Shown one piece after another: positions 49,188 through 58,016 of a stretch of 64,000 bases of DNA. Source of the stretch: Stenotrophomonas raiganjensis (SeqCode) (GTDB lineage Bacteria; Pseudomonadota; Gammaproteobacteria; Xanthomonadales; Xanthomonadaceae); contig NZ_JAUTXR010000192.1 of NCBI RefSeq assembly GCF_030658505.1, forward strand, positions 67,256 to 131,255, written 5' to 3'. The position numbers and the translations under genes are program-made. Position 1 is the stretch's first letter, and each line of letters starts with the position of its first letter. The notes below the pieces were generated by a model. That model was not told where the DNA came from and made no database searches. It was given only the letters and a program-made list of their open reading frames with translations.

Positions 49188-49305
49188 GGAGGCGGCGATG
49201 GAGGAGGGCCTGCAGGATAGCCCGCAGCGGCTGCATGAAGCTGCAATATTGAAACGATATAACGTACCGTCATTGTGGGCCGCCGCTGGCCTGACGGGAT
49301 CTCCG

Positions 49306-50853
49306 ATGACTGCACGCATGCCACGCCGCTGGCTCCATTCCTCGCTGCTGCTTGCGCTGGCCGCGCTGGGTGGCTGCCAGCCCAACCTGCGCGCCGAGGC
49401 TGCTGCTTCCGCCGAAGCGCGCCCGCACAACGTGATCGTGATGATCAACGACGGTGCCGGTTGGGGCACCTGGGATGCCGCCGCCTACTGGCAATACGGC
49501 AGCCGCGAAGGCGCGCCATATGCGGATTTCCCGCAGCGTCTGGCGGTCACCACCTTCCCGTTGAATGCCAGCAGCCAGCCGACCCGCGAAAACGCACAGA
49601 CCCTGGGCTACGACGCGGGCAAGGCCTGGGACAGCGAACCGGTGCCGGCGCAGGACCTGCCATTCGTCGGCTACCAGTATCTGGCGGCGGTCGCGACCGA
49701 CAGTGCTGCGGCCGGTACGGCGTTGTCCTCGGGCATCAAGACCTACAACAACGCCATCAATTACAACAACGATGGCAATCCGGTCGAGTTCAATACGCTG
49801 CGCGCCAAGCGCCTGGGCATGGCGACCGGCGTGGTGACCTCGGTACCGTTCGCGCATGCCACGCCGGCGGCGTTCGCGGCGCAGAACGAATCGCGCAACA
49901 ACTATCACGCCATTGCGCACCAGATGCTGGCGCAGGGCCACATGGACCTGGTGATGGGCACCGGCGGTCCCGGCTACAGCGTTGATGGTCGCGCCTGTGA
50001 CGAGGGTGCCGGTGCGGCGAAGGCCGAGGGCTGCGCGAACCCGTGGGAATGGGTCTCCCCGCAGGACTGGCAGCAGCTGGAAGCGGGCAGCACCATTGCC
50101 GGCAACCCGGCGGGGCCGTGGCGCCTGATCCGCAGCAAGGATGAGTTCGCCGCGCTGGCGCAGGCACGGATGCCGGCCGACCGGCCTCTGATCGGCGTGC
50201 CACGCGTGGCCAATACGCTCCAGCAGGCGCGCCAGCTGCAGGTGCTGGGCAAGGATGGGACCACGCCCTCCGGCGTGAGGAAGATCGACAGCGTGCCGGA
50301 CCTGGCGACCATGACGCGTGGCGCACTGCGGTTCCTGCAGCAGCGTTCGACCAAGGGACTGTTCCTGATGGTGGAAGGCGGCGCCACCGACTGGGCGGCG
50401 CATACCAGCGCCTGTGGCACCGAATGGCACTACGGCCAGTGCAGCGACCAGCCGCAGTACGGTCGGCTGATCGAGGAAACCGTGGAGTTCAATGATGCGG
50501 TGAAGGCGGTGGTCGAATGGATCGAACGCAACGGTGGCTGGGAACGCAACCTGCTGATCGTCACCACCGACCACGACAACAGCATGCCGATGGGCCCGGA
50601 TGCACAGAACGTGGCCTTTGCGCCGGTGCGCAACAACGGCCGCGGCCGCATGCCGGGGATGAGCTTCCGCCCTACCGGCAACCACTCCAACGCGCTGGTG
50701 CCGCTGTGGGCGAAGGGCGCGGGCGCGGAGCTTCTCGGCCAGCGTGTGCGGGGTGTCGATATGGGCTACCGGAAGCACGTGGGCTGGAACGACGGCAGTT
50801 ACATCGACAACACCGACGTGGCTGCGGCGGTGCAGGAGGCGCTGCAACGCTAG
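49306..50853 (+). CDS. Alkaline phosphatase, lipoprotein form
   Basis: A 515-residue PhoA-superfamily phosphatase. Metal ligands and nucleophile: MINDGAGWG (Asp), TDSAAAGTAL (nucleophilic Ser), EGGATDWAAH, TTDHDNS and GNHSN. The N-terminus is a lipoprotein leader (MTARMPRRWLHSSLLLALAALGGC) so it is membrane-anchored, unlike E. coli PhoA. An inserted segment with Cys pairs (RACDEGAGAAKAEGCANPW; ACGTEWHYGQCSD) is not in PhoA. ATG 49306 is the first good start. Confidence 0.92.
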   Translation: MTARMPRRWLHSSLLLALAALGGCQPNLRAEAAASAEARPHNVIVMINDGAGWGTWDAAAYWQYGSREGAPYADFPQRLAVTTFPLNASSQPTRENAQTLGYDAGKAWDSEPVPAQDLPFVGYQYLAAVATDSAAAGTALSSGIKTYNNAINYNNDGNPVEFNTLRAKRLGMATGVVTSVPFAHATPAAFAAQNESRNNYHAIAHQMLAQGHMDLVMGTGGPGYSVDGRACDEGAGAAKAEGCANPWEWVSPQDWQQLEAGSTIAGNPAGPWRLIRSKDEFAALAQARMPADRPLIGVPRVANTLQQARQLQVLGKDGTTPSGVRKIDSVPDLATMTRGALRFLQQRSTKGLFLMVEGGATDWAAHTSACGTEWHYGQCSDQPQYGRLIEETVEFNDAVKAVVEWIERNGGWERNLLIVTTDHDNSMPMGPDAQNVAFAPVRNNGRGRMPGMSFRPTGNHSNALVPLWAKGAGAELLGQRVRGVDMGYRKHVGWNDGSYIDNTDVAAAVQEALQR

Positions 50854-51032
50854 GGTAGTGCCGGCCGCTGGCCGGCAGCCTTGTGGCCCCGACATTCTGA
50901 GGTTGCCGGCTGGCGGCCGGCACTATCGGGAATGCAGGTGGCCGGCGCTGCTGCCGGGGACGCCAGCTGCCGGGCCAGCTCGGCGCTGGCCACGTGGCCG
51001 TGCAGGAACAACAGGCTGCCGAAGATGTTCAT
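50850..51032 (-). CDS. Small hypothetical protein, 60 residues, with C-terminus encoded by SMAG repeats
   Basis: ATG 51032 with GGAG nine bases upstream encodes MNIFGSLLFLHGHVASAELARQLA..., a short hydrophobic start followed by an Ala/Pro tail. The first ~28 codons look coding by composition; the last ~30 codons run through the SMAG dimer and stop just inside the phosphatase gene end. It is divergent from the LysR gene, the usual place for a LysR target. Confidence 0.42.
   Translation of the reverse strand: MNIFGSLLFLHGHVASAELARQLASPAAAPATCIPDSAGRQPATSECRGHKAAGQRPALP
50855..50926. repeat. SMAG dimer overlapping the end of a small gene
   Basis: GTAG (50855) TGCCGGCC-GCT-GGCCGGCA, then TTGCCGGC-TGGC-GGCCGGCACTAT (50902-50926). 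Confidence 0.8.
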
Positions 51033-51130
51033 GAGCGTGTCTCCACTTGAGTGGATTGCACGGTACGGGCAGCATGGACGGGCAAAAAGCGACATTTCCG
51101 CAAGCATGACTTGAGAGAATTTCAAGCCTT

Positions 51131-52030
51131 ATGTCCCGCCCTCCGCTCCATGCCCTCCAGGGCTTCGTGGCTGCCGCCCGGCTCGGCAACCTGTCGCGCG
51201 CGGCGGCGTCGATGAACCTGACCGTCAGTGCGCTCAGTCATCAGATGCGGCAGCTTGAAGAACGCCTTGGCCAACCCCTGCTGATCCGCCAACCCCGCGG
51301 CGTCACCCTCACTCTGGAAGGGCAGCGCCTGCTGGACCAGGTCGGCCCGCACCTGGATGCGATCAATGAAGCCTTCCAGCCCTATGCGGCGCGTGCCGAG
51401 CACGTGCTGACGATCAGCGCGGTGCCGTCGATGGCTTCGGCCTGGCTGGTACCACGGCTGGGGCACTTCGTGGCCGCACACCCGCAGATCGAGATCAACC
51501 TGCAATCCAGTGAGCGCCTGATTGATTTCGAGCGCCAGCGGCAGTTCGACGCCGCGCTGCGCCTGGGTAGCGGGCAATGGCCCGGCCTGGTGGTGGAACC
51601 GCTGTTCGACGAATGGCTGCTGCCGATGGCCAGCCCGGCGCTGATCGAACGCATGGGGGGTATCGGCCGCGTGCCGTTGAACCAATGGCCGTTGCTGGGT
51701 GATCCCGATGGCGCGTGGGGCGCCTGGTTCGCGTTGAGCGGGCAGAACCCGCCATCGCGCTTCGTGGCGGTGCTGGATGATTCGGAGGCACACCACCGCG
51801 CGGCGCTCGACGGCGTGGGCGTGGCGCTTGGACGGGTCACCCGCGCGCGCCTGCTGCTCGATTCGGGCCAGCTGGTCGCACTGTCCAGCCAGCGCCTGAA
51901 GACGGCGTGGCCGCATTGGCTGGTGTACCCGCAGCGCTCGGCCAGCCATCGCGGTTTCCTCGCGTTCCGCGACTGGCTGCATGCGCAGGCCGCCGAGCAC
52001 GTGCGGCACATGGCAGACGCACATCTGTAG
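51131..52030 (+). CDS. LysR-family transcriptional regulator
   Basis: A 299-residue regulator: helix-turn-helix HALQGFVAAARLGNLSRAAASMNLTVSALSHQMRQLEERLGQPLLIRQPRGVTLTLEG at the N-terminus, then a periplasmic-binding-type effector domain. The N-terminal layout resembles the GcvA group. ATG 51131 has no strong ribosome-binding site. Its target is probably the divergent small gene or the neighbouring solute-binding gene. Confidence 0.93.
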   Translation: MSRPPLHALQGFVAAARLGNLSRAAASMNLTVSALSHQMRQLEERLGQPLLIRQPRGVTLTLEGQRLLDQVGPHLDAINEAFQPYAARAEHVLTISAVPSMASAWLVPRLGHFVAAHPQIEINLQSSERLIDFERQRQFDAALRLGSGQWPGLVVEPLFDEWLLPMASPALIERMGGIGRVPLNQWPLLGDPDGAWGAWFALSGQNPPSRFVAVLDDSEAHHRAALDGVGVALGRVTRARLLLDSGQLVALSSQRLKTAWPHWLVYPQRSASHRGFLAFRDWLHAQAAEHVRHMADAHL

Positions 52031-52069
52031 CGTTGAGCCATGCTCGACTGCTTGTGCTCGACTCTACAG

Positions 52070-52786
52070 TCATCGCACCAGCGTGACTTCCTGCCCGGCA
52101 CGGGCGAACGCTTCGCCCAGCAACGGGCCGGCCTTGATCGCGTCCACTTCCTCGAACAACGCCCGCAATGCATCGGCCGGGCGCGAGGCCGGTGCCGCGA
52201 CCGCCTGCTGGATGGCGGTGAAACGATCGGCCAGCACGCGGTGGCCGGGATGCGCCTGTGCCCACGCCGCCAGCGGTTGGCGTACGCCTGCAGCGGCATC
52301 CAGAGGACGCTGGTCGAACAGGGCAATGGCCGCAGCCGAGGTGTCCGCCCGCTCGATCGTGGCGTGGCGAAGCTCCCGGCTCAGGAACAGATCGTAGGCC
52401 GCCCCCCGGCCGACCGCGATGCGCAGGCCGTCGCGGTCAAGATCGGCCACCTGCTGCGCCGGGCAGTCCTCGCGCACCAGGTAGGTGCCTTCGATCTCCA
52501 CATACGGGGCGCTGAAGGCGATGCGGTCGGCACGCGCCGGATCGATCGCCAGGAACGCCAGGTCCCAGGCATCTTCAGCGGCCGCGGCAACCACCGAGGC
52601 CGCCGCGTCGTGGCAGGTGAAGCGGGCCTGCACGCCCAAGCGCTGCGCCAATGCGGTGGCCAGTTCCAGCGACGGCCCGCGCGGCGAACGCACATCGCCC
52701 TGCGCCAGTACTGGATTGCCCAGGTTGATCGCTACGCGCAGGAAGCCCTGCGGTGCCAGCGCACTTCGATGGTCGGCCAGGGACAT
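52070..52786 (-). CDS. Solute-binding-protein-like (family 3) protein without a signal peptide
   Basis: A 238-residue protein with the type II periplasmic amino-acid-binding fold: GFLRVAINLGNPVLAQGDVRSPRGPSLELATALAQRLGVQARFTCHDAAASVVAAAAEDAWDLAFLAIDPARADRIAFSAPYVEIEGTYLV. From ATG 52786 there is no leader; an upstream Met (MLELPCTAEPC) adds no hydrophobic core either. It may be a cytosolic ligand sensor or a catalytic derivative of the fold. Adjacent, tail to tail, to the LysR gene, with no permease nearby. Confidence 0.78.
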   Translation of the reverse strand: MSLADHRSALAPQGFLRVAINLGNPVLAQGDVRSPRGPSLELATALAQRLGVQARFTCHDAAASVVAAAAEDAWDLAFLAIDPARADRIAFSAPYVEIEGTYLVREDCPAQQVADLDRDGLRIAVGRGAAYDLFLSRELRHATIERADTSAAAIALFDQRPLDAAAGVRQPLAAWAQAHPGHRVLADRFTAIQQAVAAPASRPADALRALFEEVDAIKAGPLLGEAFARAGQEVTLVR

Positions 52787-52848
52787 GCAGGGCTCCGCGG
52801 TGCAGGGGAGCTCCAGCATGCCAGCCGCGGTGTCCGCGCAGCGTAGAC

Positions 52849-54372
52849 TCAGCCGCCTGCGGCAAACGTGCCGTGGAAGCCCAGTGGCACCGCATACGGC
52901 AGCCACGCCTGTGCCAGCGGGCCATCGTCCAGGTGACGCGCATCCAGCACTGCCAGGCCACTGCGCTTGTTCACCGGGTCGAGCAGGGTGCCGATCAGCC
53001 AGCCATCATCGGCGTTGCGGCTGCCTGGGCGCGGCACGAACACATGCTCCTCGGCCATGATGTCGGGCCCGTAGTGCCACAGCTGGCGGCGCCCGCGCTC
53101 GATGTCGAACGCGGCCACCGCGTTGAAGTACGGCGCATTGGCCGGGCCGTCGATGGTGGGGGCATACAGGCGCGCGCCCCGGGTGTTGGCCGAACGCGGA
53201 TCGAACAGCGGGAACTCCACTGCACTGATGCCCAGCGTCTCCCAGCGTGCCTGGCCACGGCGCAGGTCCAGGTGCAGTTCGACGAGGCTGGCGCCACTGT
53301 TCGCCGCGTGCGCGCCGTCCCCGGCCATCGCCTCCTTCATCGGTGAGCGTGCCTCGTTGATGTCGTCGTGGCGCACCGCGCGCAGCACGATGCCGCCATC
53401 GCGGGTGAAGGCATCGCCGAAGTGGTAGATCGATGCGAACGGCGCTTCGAACCATTGGGCTTTGCCGGGCGCATTCTTGTCCACCACGGCGATGCGAGCC
53501 GGGCGCTGTGGTGCAAACTGCATGCGCTCGAAGAAGCTGCCGCCGGTGCCGGTGAAATCGAACGGCATCATCACGAACACCAGGTGCTGCTCGGTCATCG
53601 CGAAGGCGTGCAGGTAACCATGCTCGGGCGTTTCAATCACATTGGCGCTGCGCAGCTGGCCGTCCTTGCCGATGTGCCAGACCAGCAGGCCGTGGCCACC
53701 CATCAGGCTGATCGAGCCGAAGTTCCACACGCTCCCATCGTGGTCCCGCAGGGGGTGTGCCGAGAACGGCAGTGCCGCCAGGTCCGGGCGCCACGTGACC
53801 GGGCCAAGCGTCTGCAGCGAATCGGGGTCCACCTCGAACGCCGAGCCGGATTCGCACAGCGCGAACAGCCGGCCATTGATCATCATCACCGAGGTGTTGG
53901 CCACGTTGGCGTCATCGTTGTTGCGCACCGCGAGGGCACCGGGGACGCTGGTGCCGGCAGCCGGGTACTGGAATCGTCCGGCCGCCTGCTCGCGGGTGAA
54001 CTTCGGCGTGGCGACCATGCGCCCGTGGTGGGTCAGGCTGCCGTCTCCATTGAAACGCCAGCCATGCACCATGCCGTCACCGTCGAACCAATGGTCGTAG
54101 CGGAAGCCATCACGTTCCGTCCAGGCCGGACCGTTGCGGTACAGCGTGCCCGCCAGCCCCGCGGGCAGGCGGCCCTGCAGTTGCACGGTGGCGGGGCCAA
54201 GGCGCTCGCTGCCGACGCTGCGCCAGCCGAGCAGCCACGGGTGTTCCTGAATCCCCTGCGCGAAGCGTGCCGGGTCGCCGGCGAAGGCGGGAGCGCTGCG
54301 CAGGGTGGTGGCGCCCAGGGCCAGGCAGGCACTGCTGCTGAGCAGGGTACGAAGGAAGCGGCGGCGGTCCAT
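52849..54372 (-). CDS. Carotenoid oxygenase family protein with twin-arginine signal
   Basis: A 507-residue non-heme iron dioxygenase of the RPE65/CCD type. The leader MDRRRFLRTLLSSSACLALGATTLRSAPAFAG is a Tat signal. The four iron-ligand histidines of the seven-bladed propeller are visible: His206 (SAHPL), His255 (YLHAF), His317 (IYHFGD) and the C-terminal His (GFHGTF). DGDGMVH and GTLYRNGP are family motifs. ATG 54372 has GAGG upstream. It follows the DUF2141 gene by 26 bp. Substrate may be a carotenoid or a phenylpropene; the window shows no carotenoid pathway genes. Confidence 0.93.
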   Translation of the reverse strand: MDRRRFLRTLLSSSACLALGATTLRSAPAFAGDPARFAQGIQEHPWLLGWRSVGSERLGPATVQLQGRLPAGLAGTLYRNGPAWTERDGFRYDHWFDGDGMVHGWRFNGDGSLTHHGRMVATPKFTREQAAGRFQYPAAGTSVPGALAVRNNDDANVANTSVMMINGRLFALCESGSAFEVDPDSLQTLGPVTWRPDLAALPFSAHPLRDHDGSVWNFGSISLMGGHGLLVWHIGKDGQLRSANVIETPEHGYLHAFAMTEQHLVFVMMPFDFTGTGGSFFERMQFAPQRPARIAVVDKNAPGKAQWFEAPFASIYHFGDAFTRDGGIVLRAVRHDDINEARSPMKEAMAGDGAHAANSGASLVELHLDLRRGQARWETLGISAVEFPLFDPRSANTRGARLYAPTIDGPANAPYFNAVAAFDIERGRRQLWHYGPDIMAEEHVFVPRPGSRNADDGWLIGTLLDPVNKRSGLAVLDARHLDDGPLAQAWLPYAVPLGFHGTFAAGG

Positions 54373-54398
54373 GGTGGCCTCGGGTCTGGATGCGGGAA

Positions 54399-54821
54399 TC
54401 AGCGCAGGGTGATGTCGATGGCAGTGCCAGCGGCCGGCACGTCGACGCGCGCTTCGTCGAAGGTCGGTTTGCGCATCACCTGCGGGTTGTTGCTGAAGCC
54501 ATAGCCCTCCACCGGCATGCCGACCAGGTTGGTATCGAGCTTGCCGTTGTCGTTCTCGTCGTGGGTGAGCAGCACGGCATAGGTGCCGGCCGGCAGGCCC
54601 TTGAAGGTGAAGTGCGCACTGTCGCCACTGGGCGTTGCCTGCTGGGCCTGCACGGGCCTGGCCTTGCCGTCCCAGGCGGCAGCGCTGTCGACCAGTGCAA
54701 CGCGCAGGGTGCCGGTCTGCACGCGGACGTCGTGTACGGTCACGGCCAGGTCGGCGGCGTGGGCACTGCCGGCAAGGGACAGGGCTGTCAGGGCGGTGCT
54801 GAGCAGGGCGGTGCGGATCAT
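54399..54821 (-). CDS. DUF2141 secreted protein
   Basis: A 140-residue periplasmic protein with signal peptide MIRTALLSTALTALSLAGSAHA and the DUF2141 signature (FKGLPAGTYAVLLTHDENDNGKLDTNLVGMPVEGYGFSNN), an immunoglobulin-like beta fold with an acidic, calcium-like loop. It is the upstream partner of the carotenoid oxygenase; DUF2141 genes commonly accompany carotenoid-related genes. Divergent from the sensor kinase. Confidence 0.92.
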   Translation of the reverse strand: MIRTALLSTALTALSLAGSAHAADLAVTVHDVRVQTGTLRVALVDSAAAWDGKARPVQAQQATPSGDSAHFTFKGLPAGTYAVLLTHDENDNGKLDTNLVGMPVEGYGFSNNPQVMRKPTFDEARVDVPAAGTAIDITLR

Positions 54822-54981
54822 GGCAGTGGCTCCGGAAGTGGTGGTGTGCGGCGGTGTGGAGCCAGTCTGCGGGGTGCGGAACACCGGGTTCAGGGCCAGT
54901 GGTCATCGATTCGACGTGCCAGAAGTCACTTTCTGCGCTGGACCCATTGCCGCCGGGCGGCGCGGCCGTCAGCATCTGTCC

Positions 54982-56082
54982 ATGCCCGGCCTGTTCCGTC
55001 ACCTGTTGCGTCCGCTCAGCCTCGCCGGCCTGGTCACCGTGCTGGTGGTCGGCCTGTCCTTCGCTGTGCAAGGCAGCGGCGCCGGGCTGAGCCTGCTGCT
55101 GCTTGCGGTGTTCCTGCTGCTGTTCGTGGTGCACGGCTGGGCGTCGATGCCGTCCCGCGTGCGCGCCGTCGCCGCGGTGTTGCAGGCGTTGCTGGCGGTC
55201 GTGCTGGTTGCGCTGCAGCCTCGCACCGGAACCGCTCCGGTGCTGCTGGTTGTGCTGGTCGCGCAGCTGGCCGAGCATTGGCCGCCGCGCGTCGTGCTGG
55301 GTGTTGCGCTGCTGGCCAACCTGGCGGTGTATGCCGTGCTGCGCCAGAGTGGATTCAGCCAGCCGCTGCTGGTTGTGCTGCTGTATGGCGGTTTCCAGGC
55401 CTTCGCTGCACTGACCGCGCACTATGCCCGCAGCACGGCGTTGGCCCGCGATGACCTTGCACGGGTCAATGCCGACCTGCTGGCGACACGCGCGCTGCTG
55501 GCCGACAGCGCACGCGATGCCGAGCGCCTGCGCCTGGCGCGCGAGTTGCACGATGTGGCGGGCCACAAACTCACCGCGATGCGCTTGAACCTGCGCGCGC
55601 TGGCGGCTGATCCGGCACTGGCCGGACGCGACGGACTGGTGCTGGCCGAGCAGCTGTCCGGCGAGCTGCTGGCGGACATCCGCCAGGTGGTGCAGTCGAT
55701 GCGCGATGACCGCGGCCTGGATCTGGCCACCGCGTTGCATGCGCTGGCGGCACCGTTCCCGCGGCCGAGACTGCAACTGCAGATCGGCGATGGCGTGCGC
55801 GTGGGGGATCCGCTGATGGCCGAGACCGTGCTGCGGCTGGCGCAGGAAGCCCTGACCAATGCCGCGCGGCACGGCAATGCAGAAACCGTATGGCTGACGA
55901 TCAACGAAGAGGGTTCCCGGTTGCGTATCGATATCCGCGATGACGGCCAGTGCGCCGAGCGCATCCGCGAGGGCAATGGCATCGCAGGCATGCGCGAGCG
56001 CCTGGCGATGGTGCAGGGGCAGCTGCAGCTGGCCCGCACCACGCAGGGTGGCATGCACCTGACTGTGCGGTTGCCGGCATGA
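54982..56082 (+). CDS. Sensor histidine kinase of the NarX/DesK type
   Basis: A 366-residue membrane kinase. About five to six transmembrane helices (residues 8-145) with almost no periplasmic loops, then a coiled helix, HisKA_3 dimerisation domain LRLARELHDVAGHKLTAMRLNLR (phospho-His in ELHD), and HATPase with EALTNAARHGNA and GNGIAGMRERL. The lack of loops suggests it senses a membrane-embedded or lipid property. ATG 54982. Followed by its regulator with a 4-bp overlap. Confidence 0.93.
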   Translation: MPGLFRHLLRPLSLAGLVTVLVVGLSFAVQGSGAGLSLLLLAVFLLLFVVHGWASMPSRVRAVAAVLQALLAVVLVALQPRTGTAPVLLVVLVAQLAEHWPPRVVLGVALLANLAVYAVLRQSGFSQPLLVVLLYGGFQAFAALTAHYARSTALARDDLARVNADLLATRALLADSARDAERLRLARELHDVAGHKLTAMRLNLRALAADPALAGRDGLVLAEQLSGELLADIRQVVQSMRDDRGLDLATALHALAAPFPRPRLQLQIGDGVRVGDPLMAETVLRLAQEALTNAARHGNAETVWLTINEEGSRLRIDIRDDGQCAERIREGNGIAGMRERLAMVQGQLQLARTTQGGMHLTVRLPA

Positions 56083-56717
56083 GTGCTGCTGCGATCCGCG
56101 TAGCGCTGGCTGACGACCAGGCGTTGGTGCGTGCGGGCCTGCGCGCGCTGCTGCAGGGCCTGGGCGTGGACGTGGTGCTGGAGGCCGAGGACGGCCAGGG
56201 CCTGCTGGACGCATTGGCTGGCCAGCGCGTGGATGTGGTGCTCAGCGACATCCGCATGCCCGGGCTGGACGGTATCGAGGCGTTGCGCCAGCTGCGCGCG
56301 CGCGGTGATGCCACGCCGTGGCTGCTGCTGACGACCTTCGATGAAAGCGACCTGCTGCTGCGTGCCAGCGAGGCGGGCGCACAGGGCTTCCTGCTCAAGG
56401 ACGCCGCACCCGCAGACCTGCGCGAAGCGATCGAGCGCGTTGCCGCCGGCGAGACCCTGCTGCTGCCGGTCAGTACCGAACCGGTGCGTGCCCGCTACCG
56501 CTTCCACGACGAAGCTCCGCCCACCGATACCTTCGGTGAGCGCGAAGTGGCGATCCTGCGCCTGCTGGCCGGGGGCTACAGCAACAAGGAGATCGCGCGC
56601 AGCCTGTTCCTGGCCGAGGGCACGGTAAAGAACTACGTGTCCGCCATCCTCGACAAGCTCGGTACCCGCGACCGCACCCGTGCGGTGCTGAAGGCGATTA
56701 CCCTGCGCATCATCTGA
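56079..56717 (+). CDS. NarL/LuxR-type response regulator
   Basis: A 212-residue DNA-binding regulator. The receiver domain has ADDQ, acceptor LSDIRMPGLDG and conserved Lys (LLKDAAP); the LuxR-type helix-turn-helix is GEREVAILRLLAGGYSNKEIARSLFLAEGTVKNYVSAILDKLGTRDRTRA. Start ATG 56079 overlaps the kinase stop. Likely target: the divergent DUF2141-carotenoid oxygenase pair (inference from position). Confidence 0.95.
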   Translation: MSAAAIRVALADDQALVRAGLRALLQGLGVDVVLEAEDGQGLLDALAGQRVDVVLSDIRMPGLDGIEALRQLRARGDATPWLLLTTFDESDLLLRASEAGAQGFLLKDAAPADLREAIERVAAGETLLLPVSTEPVRARYRFHDEAPPTDTFGEREVAILRLLAGGYSNKEIARSLFLAEGTVKNYVSAILDKLGTRDRTRAVLKAITLRII

Positions 56718-56733
56718 GTGGAGGCCACCGGCA

Positions 56734-57111
56734 GTGCTTGTGAACCCGATCCTGCATGTCGAGATCCCGGCCAGCGATCTGGCGCGTGCCATCACGTTCT
56801 ACCAGCAATGGCTGCAGGTGGCCGTGGACGAGCCGATCCTGTTGCACGACTGCCAGATGGCGTACCTGCCGTTTGCCGATGAGGCTTCCGGCGCCAGCAT
56901 GGCGCTGGTGCAGGGCGCCGACTATCTGCCCTCCGAGCAGGGCGCGCGCATCTATATCGGTGTCGATGACCTTGACGCCAGCCTGGGTCGCGCACTGCAG
57001 GCCGGGGCCGAACTGCGCTTCGGCCCGGCCGACGCCGGCGACTGGCGCGTGGCCGAGATCCGCGACAGCGAGGGCAATCGCATCGCGCTGCAGGCACGCG
57101 CAGCTCTGTAG
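56734..57111 (+). CDS. VOC-superfamily protein (glyoxalase/bleomycin-resistance fold)
   Basis: A 125-residue single VOC domain: NPILHVEIPASDLARAITFYQQWL (first metal His), MALVQGADYLPS, GVDDLDASLGRALQAGAELRF, WRVAEIRDSEGNRIALQ. Begins with GTG 56734. Follows the response regulator by 16 bp and may be part of the same transcript. Function unassigned. Confidence 0.88.
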   Translation: MLVNPILHVEIPASDLARAITFYQQWLQVAVDEPILLHDCQMAYLPFADEASGASMALVQGADYLPSEQGARIYIGVDDLDASLGRALQAGAELRFGPADAGDWRVAEIRDSEGNRIALQARAAL

Positions 57112-57180
57112 AGCCGAGCCCACGCTCGGCTGCTGTTGGCCCCGCCGCTCCAGCTCAGCCGAGCATGGGCTCGGCCCTAC
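57108..57180. repeat. SMAG dimer overlapping the NAT stop codon
   Basis: GTAG head at 57108 with GAGCCGAGCCCACGCTCGGCT, then AGCCGAGCATGGGCTCGGC ending in CTAC at 57177-57180. The CTA at 57177-57179 is the reverse complement of the TAG stop of the N-acetyltransferase, so the repeat supplies its stop codon. Confidence 0.82.
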
Positions 57181-58016
57181 AAGGTCGAGGCGCGGGAGCG
57201 CTGCAGCCAGTCGTTGATCGCCGGGTCCAGCCGCGGGTCGTCGGGCAGTTGCATGCCGAAACGCCGCTGCAGCACCTCGCGTACATCGCCGACATCGTGC
57301 AGCGGGCGCTTGTCCGGGGCTTCCCCGGGGCGGTACTCGGTGTAGTTGCCGCTGCCGATGGTGCGGCGCCAGTCGGGCCCGGTCAGCGACGCGCGCAGCT
57401 GGCCGGGGAAACTGGAATCGGGGTGGGTGCACACGTACCAGTTGCCTACCACGTTGTCGATCGGCGCTGGTGCCTGCAGATCGAAACGGTACATCGCCCG
57501 CCAGCCATCGCTGGATTCGGCCGAGAGCATGAAATCACCGTCGTCCTTCAACCGCTGCAGCAGGTAGCGCTCGTGCGGGGTGGGCTGTGGCTGCGGGTCA
57601 TGCAGGCGTAGCGGTACGGTCGGGGTCAGGCTGCCGAAACCGGCGTCCACCAGCCAATCCTCGCCGTCCACATGCACGCGCAGCAGCAGGTGGGTCCGTT
57701 CAGTCAGTTCATCGTCCTGCGCGGTCAGCAGTACGCGCGCGCTCAACGGCTGCGCGTCGAAGCCCAGCGCCTGCAGCAGGGCCAGCAGGCCGCCATTGAG
57801 CTCGAAACAGTAGCCGCCGCGGTGATCGTCGAGCAGCTTGCGCTGCACGCTGTCCAGGTCGATCGGAACTGCATCGCGCAGCAGGCAGCTGAGGGTCTCG
57901 AACGGCAACAGTGCGTTGTGACGCTGCTGCAGCGTGGTCAGGCCGGCCAGCGTCAGCGGTGGCGGCGCATCCAGCTGCAGGCGCTTCAGGTAGCGGGGTA
58001 CATCGAGCGTCGTCAT
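57177..58016 (-). CDS. Arylamine N-acetyltransferase
   Basis: Acetyl-CoA-dependent acetylation of arylamines or hydrazines. 279 residues with the catalytic triad Cys (DHRGGYCFELNGG), His (RTHLLLRV) and Asp (LVDAGFGS) in the expected order. ATG 58016 gives normal NAT length (MTTLDVPRYLKRLQL). The last codons and stop lie in a SMAG repeat. Monocistronic. Confidence 0.95.
   Translation of the reverse strand: MTTLDVPRYLKRLQLDAPPPLTLAGLTTLQQRHNALLPFETLSCLLRDAVPIDLDSVQRKLLDDHRGGYCFELNGGLLALLQALGFDAQPLSARVLLTAQDDELTERTHLLLRVHVDGEDWLVDAGFGSLTPTVPLRLHDPQPQPTPHERYLLQRLKDDGDFMLSAESSDGWRAMYRFDLQAPAPIDNVVGNWYVCTHPDSSFPGQLRASLTGPDWRRTIGSGNYTEYRPGEAPDKRPLHDVGDVREVLQRRFGMQLPDDPRLDPAINDWLQRSRASTL

Noticed and set aside
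49225..49260. Possible Pho box before the alkaline phosphatase
   Set aside because: CTGCAT and CTGCAAT repeats are 10 bp apart instead of 11 and each lacks the consensus CTGTCAT. Too weak to call.
54373..56214. Upstream continuation of the carotenoid oxygenase frame
   Set aside because: The Tat signal at 54372 marks the true start; the extension is antisense to the kinase.
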